Positions 19,067 through 27,709 of a DNA stretch of 64,000 nucleotides are shown here, piece by piece. Source of the stretch: JAKZVK01 sp965237575 (GTDB lineage Bacteria > Acidobacteriota > Terriglobia > Bryobacterales > UBA6623); NCBI GenBank assembly GCA_965237575.1, contig CBDEGI010000004.1, positions 2,108,001 through 2,172,000 of the forward strand, read 5' to 3'. Within the stretch, counting starts at the first letter, position 1; every line of letters starts with the position of its first letter. The translations under genes and the position numbers were made by a program. Under the pieces are notes generated by a model, which ran no database searches, had not been told where the DNA came from, and was given only the letters and a program-made list of their open reading frames with translations.

Positions 19067-19981
19067 ATGACGCGGCGAACTTGCTTATCCACACTAGCAG
19101 CAGCGGCGGCGCTCGGCGCGGCCCGTAACGCCCCCGCGCAGCGAAATCCCTCTCCCTACACCATCGTCAACGGAGGCGAGCACGCCTGGGTTCTCGACGA
19201 CCCGCGGTTCCCGATTCGCCCCGAGCGCTCGGTCTGCACGACGCTGCCGAAGCATGAGTACTCGGCCGAAGGCATCCTCGAGCTGATGCGCCGCAACGGG
19301 GTCGACAAGACCGTCATCATTCACGTCTGCTACTACGGCTACGACAACTCCTACGCCACGCACTGTGTCAAGACCTACCCCGGCCAGTTCGCGGCCATCG
19401 GCCTGCTCGTCGGGCACCGCCTGCACGCGCCCGGCGATCCGGAAAACCCATCGCGGCTCGAGCGCGCCATCAAGCAGGAGCATCTGGTCGGGATGCGTCT
19501 CAGCCCGATCTACAACCGAGACGTGGTCTGGCTGAACGATCCCGTTTGCTATCCGCTTTGGAAGAAGGCCGAGCAGCTCGGCGCGGTCTTCAACATCTTT
19601 CTCGCGCCACACCAACTTTCCCAACTCGCTGACATGGCGGAGCGTTTTCCCGGCGTCAACTTGGTCGTGGATCACTTCGCCATGATGGACATCCGGCGGC
19701 CCGACAGCGAGGGCATCGATCAAATCCTCGCGCTCGAGCGCTTCCCCAACGTCTACATCCGCACCTACCTGGGCAACACGTCGAAGCAGCACGTCCCTTG
19801 CCGCGATATGTGGCCCTACCTGCGCAAAGTGTACGACCGCTTCGGGCCGCAACGCATGGTCTTCACCAACTTCCACGAGCTGATGATCATGAAAGAGGTC
19901 ATCCCCTTCTTCACCACCGAAGACAAGGAATGGATACTAGGCAAGACCGCTCTCAAACTCTATTTCAAGCAGGACGTCTAG
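19067..19981 (+). CDS. Tat-exported amidohydrolase-2 family protein
   Basis: A 304-residue metal-dependent hydrolase of the amidohydrolase_2 group, which decarboxylates or hydrolyses small carboxylates. Matching features are the early strand, VDKTVIIHVCYYGYDN, VGMRLSPIYN, NLVVDHFAMMD and RMVFTNFHELM near the end. The usual HxH motif of the first strand is not obvious: the region reads VNGGEHAWVLDD. A Tat signal (MTRRTCLSTLAAAAALG) begins at ATG 19067, which has GGAG upstream; TTG 19064 is a poorer start. It probably acts in the same exported pathway as the preceding SelA-like protein. Confidence 0.78.
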   Translation: MTRRTCLSTLAAAAALGAARNAPAQRNPSPYTIVNGGEHAWVLDDPRFPIRPERSVCTTLPKHEYSAEGILELMRRNGVDKTVIIHVCYYGYDNSYATHCVKTYPGQFAAIGLLVGHRLHAPGDPENPSRLERAIKQEHLVGMRLSPIYNRDVVWLNDPVCYPLWKKAEQLGAVFNIFLAPHQLSQLADMAERFPGVNLVVDHFAMMDIRRPDSEGIDQILALERFPNVYIRTYLGNTSKQHVPCRDMWPYLRKVYDRFGPQRMVFTNFHELMIMKEVIPFFTTEDKEWILGKTALKLYFKQDV

Positions 19982-20327
19982 CAGTCCGCGGCACAGCCGG
20001 GAGCGGCGCCGTTCACGATGAACCGGCAAGCAACGCACGACTATGCCATAACCATTCCCACTACCGCAAGCCGGCCAGGGAAGGGAGCGTTCGAAGGCCG
20101 GGGCGGCAGCGCAATCAGTATCGAAACGTAGCAACAGTGCGAAGACCCTTGCATCGGAGCCGGGGGTCGGCTATCCTATCTCTGCCAGGACGGTCACAAA
20201 GGGAATCCTAGTAAAGACTCATCGAAACGATGGGTGCGATCACGTTGCTCGTCAAGCGTCTCTTTGAGACGCTGCTGTCAGCAATCGACAGGCACGTTGC
20301 TTGTCTGGCTCTCTTTGCGGAGTGAGA
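19982..20327. other. Intergenic region upstream of the cNMP/FHA/ferredoxin locus
   Basis: I see no gene in this 346-bp stretch. It contains one perfect hairpin at 20255-20273. It should carry the promoter of the broken electron-transfer operon, but no confident -35/-10 pair was recognised. Confidence 0.5.
20255..20273 (+). promoter_or_regulatory. Perfect inverted repeat upstream of the cNMP/FHA gene
   Basis: The sequence AGCGTCTC-TTT-GAGACGCT is an 8-bp perfect inverted repeat 55 bp before the start codon. It could be an operator or an attenuator hairpin; it is not followed by a T-tract. Confidence 0.4.
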
Positions 20328-22604
20328 ATGGACCAGGGTATTCCGACAGCGGATCTCGGGGGGACGCCACTTACCCCCGCACAGCTTGCCGAGATCCCCG
20401 CTTTCGCGGACGTCCGTCCGCAGATCTGGGAAAAATTCCCTGGTGCGGTTGCAAAACAAACCTACCGTGCCGGGGAGTTTCTTTTTCACGAGGGCGAGCA
20501 TGGAACCACCCCTATTACATCCTCTCCGGAGAAGTCAGCATTCACCTGACCACACCGATGGCCTCGGTGCGGGCCAAGAAACGATCCCGGTCAGTATCTT
20601 TCAGGGTCTTACGAAAATCAGTAACTACGTCAAAGCGACTCCTGAATCAACAACGGACGACAGCCCGCCGCGCACGCACATCCCGGTCGACGGGTCGGTC
20701 GATCTGCCCCTCGACAACCCCGTAGCCGCTCTCGGGCCCGGGGAGCTTCTCGGAGAGCTGACCGCCTTAGCCGCGCTCAAACAAGACCGGGTCAAGCGGG
20801 CGAAGTTTTACCCGCGTTCCGCCACGGTGCAAGCTAAGACTGACGTCGAGGTGCTGGAAATACTTCCGCATATTCTTAATAAAGTTCTTTATAGGTCTGC
20901 TGCCTTCAAAGACAAATTAGCGAACAACTACCGCGCCCGAGCGGTTGACAACCACGTGCGGTCGGTTCCTGTTTTTCGAGATGTCAGTCAGGACTTCATT
21001 GAGTACTTGCGCAGCCGAGTCGAGTTGGTGGATTTCCAACCGGGCGAGGAAATCTGCCATCAAGGCGACGTCGCTGATGCGTTTTATCTCATCCGGCTGG
21101 GCTTCGTGAAGGTGTCGCAGTCATTCGCCGGTGGAGAGATGGTCCTCACCTACTTATCGCGAGGAGGATACTTCGGCGAAATCGGCCTGCTGCCGTCGGC
21201 ATTCCGGATCCGAGCTAGGGGGCAGGGCCCGGGCGAATTTTCGGAGGTCATTTTCTCTCTCTCGCCGTTACAGTGTGGGCGTACCCCCAGCGCGGATAAC
21301 GCATTATCGATTTCGTGGGATGAAACTGTTTCCCGCGAGCATTTTGAGATTCAGATCGAGGGACGCCAGGCTCGGGTCAAACAGCTCCCGAACGGCAAGA
21401 ATCCTATTACCTATCGAATGCAGCCGTGCTCCTCGTTTCTCATCTCTCCGGGCGAGGGTTTTGTGGTCGGGAATACCACGTTTGAGGTCATCGAAGATCG
21501 CGAGCAGACCGGCTATCGTACCGCTACCTGTACGGCGGTGGACTATGTACAACTCGTGCGGATCAAAGCGGAAGACTTTCATCAGATGTTGGGCCGATTT
21601 CCCAGCGTGGCCAAGGAGATCCAGGAAGCCGCACGCAGCCGCAGGCAGGTCAACGCGGAGATGATGAACCGCGTGCAGATGGTGTCGCTCAACGATTTTC
21701 TCAACACAGGAGTTGGTGCAGGGACAGAACCTGCTGTTGATCGATCTCGACAAGTGTACGTGTTGTGACGAGTGCGTCCAGGCCTGTCTCGCTACCCACG
21801 AAGATGGCGTGACCCGGTTAGTGCGCGAAGGCTTGCGGTTCGACAAATACCTCGTGCCGACCAGTTGCCGCGCTTGCATGGACCCGCTTTGCATGACGCG
21901 ATGCCCGGTGGGATCGATTCGGCGAAAAGGCTCGTTGGACATAGTCATCGAGGACTGGTGCATTGGTTGCGGAAACTGCGCCGTGGACTGTCCCTACGGT
22001 AATATCAACGTCGTCCCCCTGTCAGGCTTGGTGCAGATTGAGGGCCAACGAAGCGGGTCACAAAAGGCTGAAGTCCGTCCGAAGGCGACCACCTGTGACC
22101 TCTGTGTCGAGTACGATGAGCCGAACTGCGTCCGGGCGTGTCCCCATGATGCCGCCTTGCGCGTCGAGCCCCAGACTTTCTTCGCGCGCGACCTTGCCGG
22201 GACGCGACTCGCTGTCGTTGACCAGCCCGTCAGAGACCTAGCGAAAAGATCATCGCCCGAGACCGTAGTCCTGTCTAGCATTGGGGACTTCTCGGCCCTG
22301 CTGCCGAAGCTGAAAATGAAAATCGGGGCCTCAGCCCGGGCGGCTTCTCCAGTTGCGCTTTCCCGAGACGACGTTCGGCCGTGAGCCGGAGAATGACTAC
22401 CAGTTTCCTGACGACGAACGGCTCTCCCGTAACCACTGTGCGATTATTTGTAGAGACCGCCGCTTTATCATTCGGGACAACGATTCGACCAACGGCACGC
22501 TCGTGAACGGTAATCGCGTAACGGGAGAACTCGAACTGCGCCACGCAGACCTTATTCGGATTGGTGAAATGGAACTGGAACTTACGGCCGATGCCGTGCA
22601 ATGA
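20328..22604 (+). pseudogene. cNMP-binding / FHA / four-cluster ferredoxin fusion, frameshifted
   Basis: The homologous reading moves between frames at about 20500, 20580, 21712 and 22352. Reconstructed, it is one protein of about 755 residues. It starts MDQGIPTADLGG and has a first cNMP-binding domain (FADVRPQIWEKF, then YYILSGEVSIHL and LGPGELLGELTAL). A second cNMP domain (VPVFRDVSQDF, GGYFGEIGLL) is split by an FHA-like insert (CGRTPSADNAL, VSREHFEI) before resuming at YRTATCTAVDYVQLVRI. A DmsB-like ferredoxin with four Cys4 motifs follows, the last starting CDLC, then a terminal FHA domain (TFGREPEND, LSRNHC, STNGTLVNG). It would gate or report electron transfer by ligand and phosphopeptide. 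The lesions could be true decay or sequence error; see findings. Confidence 0.75.
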
Positions 22605-22628
22605 AGGGAAGGGGGCCGGGTCTAGTAC

Positions 22629-23603
22629 ATGTTGATCGATGATACCCACCGGGTCTGGGTGATTGGCTGCGCCGTATTGGCTGGTGTAGCAACGGTTGGC
22701 TACCTGGCCTACATCGTGACCAGTCCCGGCCGTCCCAGCGGCGGTTCGATCCCGGGGTTGGTCTTCGCATTCGCCGGCACAGCGCTGATCGTTTTCGCCG
22801 GCTCGCTTTCCTGGCGCAAGAAATATCCGGCCTCGCCGATGGGCAGAGTCTCTACTTGGCTGCGCGCACACATTTGGCTCGGGCTGCTTAGTTTTCTTTT
22901 GATTCTCTTTCATGCTCACTTTTCATGGGGGGAAGGTCTTGCCTCCCTTTTGATGTGGATTCTTCTAATCATCACGGGAAGCGGCGTTTTCGGACTCCTG
23001 CTCCAGCACTATTTGCCGAGGAGAATGACCGAGCTGGTGCCTCGAGAAACGGTTTACGAAGAGATCCCGGCGCTGATCCAGACCACGCGGCTGGAGGCCG
23101 ACGAGCGGGTCGAGTTCATCACGGCCGATCTTGGGTTGGATGAGGAGGAGCCAGCCGAGGAAGTCGTAATGGCCGGCGGTACGAAGTACTACTTCGACCA
23201 GATACAACGCAAGAGCGCCGCGGCGAAAGTAGAGGCTGTGCAACGACAACGCAAGGCGCGTCCTCAGATTCACATCGATGATGCGGCGAGGGATAGCCTG
23301 CGCAATCATTACCTACAAGAGGTTCGACCGTTCCTCTATCCCGAGTCATCCGTTTTCTCACGTGACCTCTTCGATACCGCGGATGCAGTTACCGCATAGT
23401 TTCGATATCTCAAAACGATCATGCCGGTAGCGGCGCATGACGTATTGGAGGATTTGCAGGCGATCTGCGGCGAGCGCCGTCAACTCGAGATACAGCGGCG
23501 CCTGCATCATTGGTTGCATGGCTGGTTGTATTTGCATATCCCTTTGTCATTTTTGTTTCTCGTTCTGACAGGTGTCCACGCCTTCATGTCGTTGCGCTAC
23601 TAG
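22629..23603 (+). pseudogene. Cytochrome b-like integral membrane protein, internal stop
   Basis: A single reading frame carries the whole protein, but TAG at 23397-23399 interrupts it. The first part has four transmembrane segments (about residues 10-30, 40-60, 78-98 and 103-128) with histidines in HIWLGLLSFLLILFHAH. A cytoplasmic region rich in Glu and Lys follows. After the stop, FRYLKTIMPVAAHDVL leads to a fifth helix with histidines in LHHWLHGWLYLHIPL and VHAFMSLRY. Paired helix histidines suggest b-type haem binding. It would carry electrons between the ferredoxin and the decahaem cytochrome encoded on either side. The next gene's ATG follows the final stop directly. One base change (for example AAG to TAG) would explain the stop. 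Confidence 0.7.
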
Positions 23604-24769
23604 ATGAGCGAGAAAGGACAGCCCGTTCAATATCACCGGCGGGTACGCAATACGAAGAAACTCGCCCAACGCATCAATCTCCTGTATTATCTGCGGCCCA
23701 ATGCGTTTCGCGATTGGCGGCGTCGCCTCACTTTTTGGCTGCCGTTGCTGGCGGTGGCTGGCATCTTGCTCGTCCTGAACATCGGTGGGGGGAACGGCTG
23801 TTTTCCAACGGCCCTCTTTCCAAGGCACACACCATCTTCGAGCAAGACTGTTCGCTGTGCCATGCACAACCATTTTTCCAGGTGCCCAACGATGCCTGCA
23901 CGAAGTGCCACGATGGCCCCGCGCACGTACGTGCGGACTTTGCCCGGCGCAACCAACTCACCGAACCCCGCTGCGGAGAATGCCATGTCGAGCACGGCGG
24001 TATGGTTGCTCTCGCCGCCGTTCCGGACGGCAACTGCACGCAATGTCGCGCTAACCTGAGTTCGCTCGGACCGCCCGGCCGCGTACGGGACACGGAGGTG
24101 TCCGCGTTTGGCGTAGAAAACCATCCCGATTTTCCCGACCCGAATACCAACGACGCCAGGCCGCTGCGTTTGAACCATGCCGTCCATGTGCCCGCTGAGC
24201 CTAAAAAGATCCGTAACATCGAGCTGCCCATGAAGTGCGGCGACTGTCATGAAACCGATCGGGGGTCACCGACGGGGGACCTAGTCCCGGTAACTTTCGA
24301 AAAACATTGTAGACGCTGCCACGAGCGCGAACTGCAGTTCGACATCTTTCAACTGTCGGGAGCCGACGCCAAGCCTGCTCCACATGTGAAGGACGCACAG
24401 GCGATTCACGCGTTCATCCTGCAAGCCTACGAAAACTTGCTTGCAAGCCGTCCCACTGTGCTCAGCGTCCCGTTGGAGAGGGGGGCGCACCGGAAAGCAA
24501 TGCCGAGGTGTGGCTAGGAGCGATTGTGGAGCGATCGGAAGCTTTCTTGTTCGACCGCAAGTGCATATATTGTCATGAATACCAAGGCCGCGTGGGCTTC
24601 AGTCATAGAGCTCATCGGGCCGTCACTTGCGCGTCTTGTCACACCGTCGCGCTGTCGAGCCGGGAGACCTCGGATATACTCATTCCGGAAATGAAGACTT
24701 GCATGGCCTGCCACGGCAATAGTGGAACGTCGCTGGACTACTGTTCGCAGTGCCACTCTTATCACGACA
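23604..24769 (+). pseudogene. Membrane-anchored decahaem cytochrome c, frameshifted and interrupted by an IS
   Basis: The N-terminus has one membrane anchor (LTFWLPLLAVAGILLVL). The reading frame changes at the G6 tract near 23786 and again at the G6 tract near 24480; one added G at each restores it. The periplasmic part has ten CxxC motifs: CSLCH, CTKCH, CGECH, CTQCR, CGDCH, CRRCH, CIYCH, CASCH, CMACH and CSQCH. The fourth has Arg in place of the haem-ligating His (codon 24047-24049). The IS1595-family element at 24770 lies ten codons from the original 3' end, which resumes at 25812 and ends in TGA at 25850-25852. The protein would be a multihaem electron conduit in the periplasm. Confidence 0.75.
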
Positions 24770-25803
24770 AGTGGGGTATCCACTTGACTCAGGTGATCCC
24801 AAGATGTAGTATACGGCCTCGTGGAGGATTACCCGCGCGATTGGCTCGAGTTCGAGTCGCGTTTCGCCACCGAAGAGGCCTGTCGCGACTATCTGTTCGC
24901 CTTGCGCTGGCCGGACGGATTCCGCTGCCCGAGCTGCGGGCATGAGCGGGCCTGGCCGGTGCGCAAAGTGTGGTTCGAGTGCGCCCGCTGCGGGCGGCAA
25001 ACGTCCGTAACCGCCGGCACGATCTTTCAAGACACACGCAAGCCGCTGCGGCTCTGGTTCCGGGCGATGTGGCACGTCGTCTCGCAGAAGAACGGAGTCA
25101 GCGCCTTGGGTTTGCAGCGCGTTTTGGGACTGGGCAGTTACCAAACCGCTTGGACCTGGATGCATAAGCTGAGGCGGGCGATGGTGCGTCCCGGGCGGGA
25201 GCGGTTGACGGGCGTAGTCGAGGTCGATGAGACTTACTGGGGCGCTGAGGAAGAGGGCGTTCGCGGCCGGCAGACCGAGCGTAAAGCGTTGATTGCAGTA
25301 GCCGCGGAGGAAAGGGGCGCCGGGCTGGGGCGCATTCGCATGCAGCGCGTGCGGAACGCCGGGGCGTCCAGTTTGATGCCCTTCGTCGAGGAGTCGGTCG
25401 AGCCGGCCAGCGTGGTTCGCACTGACGGCTGGCTGGGCTACGAGCCGCTGGAGAAGAAGGGCTACCAGCACCGCATCGTCTTTCTAAAGGGTCGCCGTGA
25501 GCAGGCGTCGGAATTGCTGCCGCTGGTGCACAAGGCGATTTCGCTGCTCAAGCGCTGGCTGCTGGGAACGCACCAAGGGGCGGTCAGCCACGAGCACCTG
25601 GACTACTATCTCGACGAGTTCGTGTTCCGTTTCAACCGGCGCAGCTCACGCAGCCGCGGCAAGCTCTTCTACCGGCTGGTGCAACAGGCTGTGGCCGTCG
25701 ACCCAACGCCGTATCGCTCGATCGTTGCCGATGGGGACGCCGAAGTCCCGTGAGCCCAAACCACAAGATATTGGGGTCACCTGAGTCAAGTGGATACCCC
25801 ACT
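24770..25803 (+). mobile_element. IS1595-family insertion sequence, complete
   Basis: A 1034-bp element with terminal inverted repeats at 24770-24805 and 25768-25803 that match at about 34 of 36 positions; both begin AGTGGGGTATCC. It is flanked by an 8-bp target duplication and carries one intact transposase. Intact ends, an intact gene and a perfect duplication suggest a fairly recent insertion into the decahaem cytochrome gene. Confidence 0.93.
24821..25753 (+). CDS. IS1595-family (ISXO2-like) transposase
   Basis: A 310-residue DDE transposase starting at GTG 24821. The N-terminal zinc ribbon has CPSC and CARC pairs (FRCPSCGHERAWPVR, FECARCGRQT), followed by TAGTIFQDTRKPL, a hallmark of the family. 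Catalytic residues are Asp in VVEVDETYWG, Asp in VVRTDGWLGY and an acidic residue near DEFVFRFNRR, preceded by HQGAVSHEHL. It reads in the same direction as the interrupted operon. There is no frameshift, so it is probably active. Confidence 0.95.
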   Translation: MEDYPRDWLEFESRFATEEACRDYLFALRWPDGFRCPSCGHERAWPVRKVWFECARCGRQTSVTAGTIFQDTRKPLRLWFRAMWHVVSQKNGVSALGLQRVLGLGSYQTAWTWMHKLRRAMVRPGRERLTGVVEVDETYWGAEEEGVRGRQTERKALIAVAAEERGAGLGRIRMQRVRNAGASSLMPFVEESVEPASVVRTDGWLGYEPLEKKGYQHRIVFLKGRREQASELLPLVHKAISLLKRWLLGTHQGAVSHEHLDYYLDEFVFRFNRRSSRSRGKLFYRLVQQAVAVDPTPYRSIVADGDAEVP

Positions 25804-25851
25804 TCACGACAAAAGTGTGGAGAAGGACAAGGCCTGCGCGTGCTCCAGTTG

Positions 25852-26165
25852 ATGTCGCCGACTCGCACGCCGGGACTGTGGGGATTTAGCCCCTATGTGA
25901 AACCGGAATTGATCGCAACCTATCAACCAAAGGGCCGGCCGTGGCACTCTCAAAAGGGCTTGACCGCGACCGCGCCACGGACGAAAGCGGCAATCAGATC
26001 GCGGTCTTTGGACGCCGCGGCGCCAGACCACTGAAAGGGATGTGCGCGTACTTGTAGGTACCCAACAGGTTGCGGCTTCGTTACAAGGGACGCATCGACT
26101 ACCACTGCGATCTCGTTTATTCAGACGTTCACTGCCGAGTGTGCAAGGAGCAATTCAATCCTTGA
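25852..26165 (+). pseudogene. Short His/Cys-containing protein of unknown function, broken
   Basis: ATG 25852 overlaps the original stop of the decahaem gene as TGATG, so before the IS inserted the two genes were coupled. The N-terminus reads GLWGFSPYVKPELIATYQPK and RPWHSQKGL. A shift near 25968 moves to the frame reading GNQIAVFGRRGARPLKGMC. A TAG at 26055-26057 interrupts it, then RLRLRYKGRIDYHCD and HCRVCKEQF lead to TGA at 26163-26165. I do not recognise the family. The compositional coherence across all three pieces is the reason for calling it a broken gene. Confidence 0.5.
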
Positions 26166-27670
26166 CGAACGGTGGGGCCTGGGATCAGGTTGCGTTCACG
26201 GTCCCAGCCGACGCGGCCGGCAGTTTTGTTGAGCTGTCGCTTCTCTCCGGTGGGGAGCGCAGCAACAGTGCCACGATACCGGTAAACGGGCCTCCGCCGG
26301 ATGCCTCGCAGCTCAGCGCCGAAGATGTCGAAGGGCTGATCCTCCGGGCGGTGTTGGCTATTGATGCTGCGCGGATGGCGGTTGCTGTTACGGACCGGGC
26401 GGGGCGGCCTCTTGGCGTATACCGCAAACCACAAGCCACCGATGGCGATGTAGAGACAGCGCTGAGTTTGGCACGGACCCGGGCTTTCTTCAGCCACGAT
26501 CAAGCGCCTCTGTCTTCCCGAACGATCCGAACTCTGAGCCGAGAAAACTTCCCCAACGCCGTACCCAACCAGCCCGCCGCGGCGTTGTTCGGGATCGAGA
26601 ACACGAACCGGGGATGCCGTCTCTCCGATTCGTATAAGCCCGGAAAAAGCATCCCGCCGGCGGCGAACTTGGCTGGAACCGGACCGGGCAAAGGGGTCAC
26701 GACGATTCCCGGCGGGTTGCCGATTTTCAAGAATCGACCTGACGGGAGCGGCCAGTCGATGGTGGGAGGAATCGGAGTAGCCGGCATCGACCCCGAGGCG
26801 GCGGAATTCGCAACCGTGGCGGCTACCTTTGGGACGGAATTCTTTATTGCCCTGCCCTTGCCCGAACCGCAGGCGGTCTACGTCGACGGCATCCGTTTGC
26901 CGTACGTGAATCAGACAACGCAACCTGCCGGTACGACGCCCGCCTCCACACCTGGCGGAGAGTTCGTTGTCGGCCCCAGAGCTGGAGCGCCTGTCCCCGA
27001 TGGGGTGCTCGTCGCTCCTCGATACAGCTCTACCCTGACCGCTGCTGAAGTCCAAGGGATTATCGAAACGGCCGTGGCCCGAGCCGAGCGAACGCGAGCC
27101 GTGATTCGCCTGCCAGCGGGCAGCCGCTCCCGCATGGCCATCGCCGTTGGCGATCTCGAAGGAAACATCATCGGCATGTTTCGCATGCCGGACGCGACGG
27201 TGTTCTCGATTGACGTCGCGGCCACGAAGGCCCGCAACGCAGTCTACTTTTCAAGTGACCAACGGGCGCCTGAAGACTTACCCGACGTTCCGATCGGAAC
27301 AGCCGTCACCGCACGAACGATCGGTTTCGGCTCCCAATCTTTCTTTCCTTCAGGAATTGCGGCATCGACGGCCGGCCCATTCCGTCCACTCTTCTTATTC
27401 GACTTGGCGAATCCTTGCACGCAGGGGAGCCAACCTCCCGGGCCCAACCAGTCTGGGATCGTATTTTTTCCGGGCTCGGTTCCTCTCTACAAGAACGGCC
27501 GGCTGGTAGGAGGTTTGGGAGTCTCCGGCGACGGTGTCGAGCAGGACGACTACGTGACGGCCGGCGGTGCAGCGGGCTTTGAGCCGCCGCCCGCGATTCG
27601 TGCCGACCGTGTTTTCGTACGGGGGGTGCGGCTACCCTTCTGGCGTTTTCCGCGAAACCCGGAACAGTAG
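26042..27670 (+). CDS. Two-domain HbpS/GlcG-like haem-binding protein, probably 5'-truncated
   Basis: A 542-codon frame. From about 26162 it reads as a short Ig/IPT-like region (WDQVAFTVPADAAGSFVEL), then two GlcG/HbpS domains (PF03928-type): VEGLILRAVLAIDAARMAV to GGIGVAGIDPEAAEF, and VQGIIETAVARAERTRAVI to GGLGVSGDGVEQDDY. Such domains bind haem or sense it outside the cell. There is no signal peptide, and bases 26042-26165 also encode the end of the preceding gene in another frame. The original 5' end therefore seems to have been deleted. It is the last member of the electron-transfer locus and fits a haem-handling role. Confidence 0.72.
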   Translation: MRVLVGTQQVAASLQGTHRLPLRSRLFRRSLPSVQGAIQSLTNGGAWDQVAFTVPADAAGSFVELSLLSGGERSNSATIPVNGPPPDASQLSAEDVEGLILRAVLAIDAARMAVAVTDRAGRPLGVYRKPQATDGDVETALSLARTRAFFSHDQAPLSSRTIRTLSRENFPNAVPNQPAAALFGIENTNRGCRLSDSYKPGKSIPPAANLAGTGPGKGVTTIPGGLPIFKNRPDGSGQSMVGGIGVAGIDPEAAEFATVAATFGTEFFIALPLPEPQAVYVDGIRLPYVNQTTQPAGTTPASTPGGEFVVGPRAGAPVPDGVLVAPRYSSTLTAAEVQGIIETAVARAERTRAVIRLPAGSRSRMAIAVGDLEGNIIGMFRMPDATVFSIDVAATKARNAVYFSSDQRAPEDLPDVPIGTAVTARTIGFGSQSFFPSGIAASTAGPFRPLFLFDLANPCTQGSQPPGPNQSGIVFFPGSVPLYKNGRLVGGLGVSGDGVEQDDYVTAGGAAGFEPPPAIRADRVFVRGVRLPFWRFPRNPEQ

Positions 27671-27709
27671 GTTGATCGTTCGCCAGAAGGCGAGAGTGCG
27701 TCAAGTCGG

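Larger units (their letters stand above)
24762..25811. repeat. 8-bp target site duplication of the IS1595-family insertion
   Basis: TCACGACA is present at 24762-24769 and again at 25804-25811, flanking the element exactly. Eight bases is the length expected for IS1595-family insertions. Confidence 0.92.
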
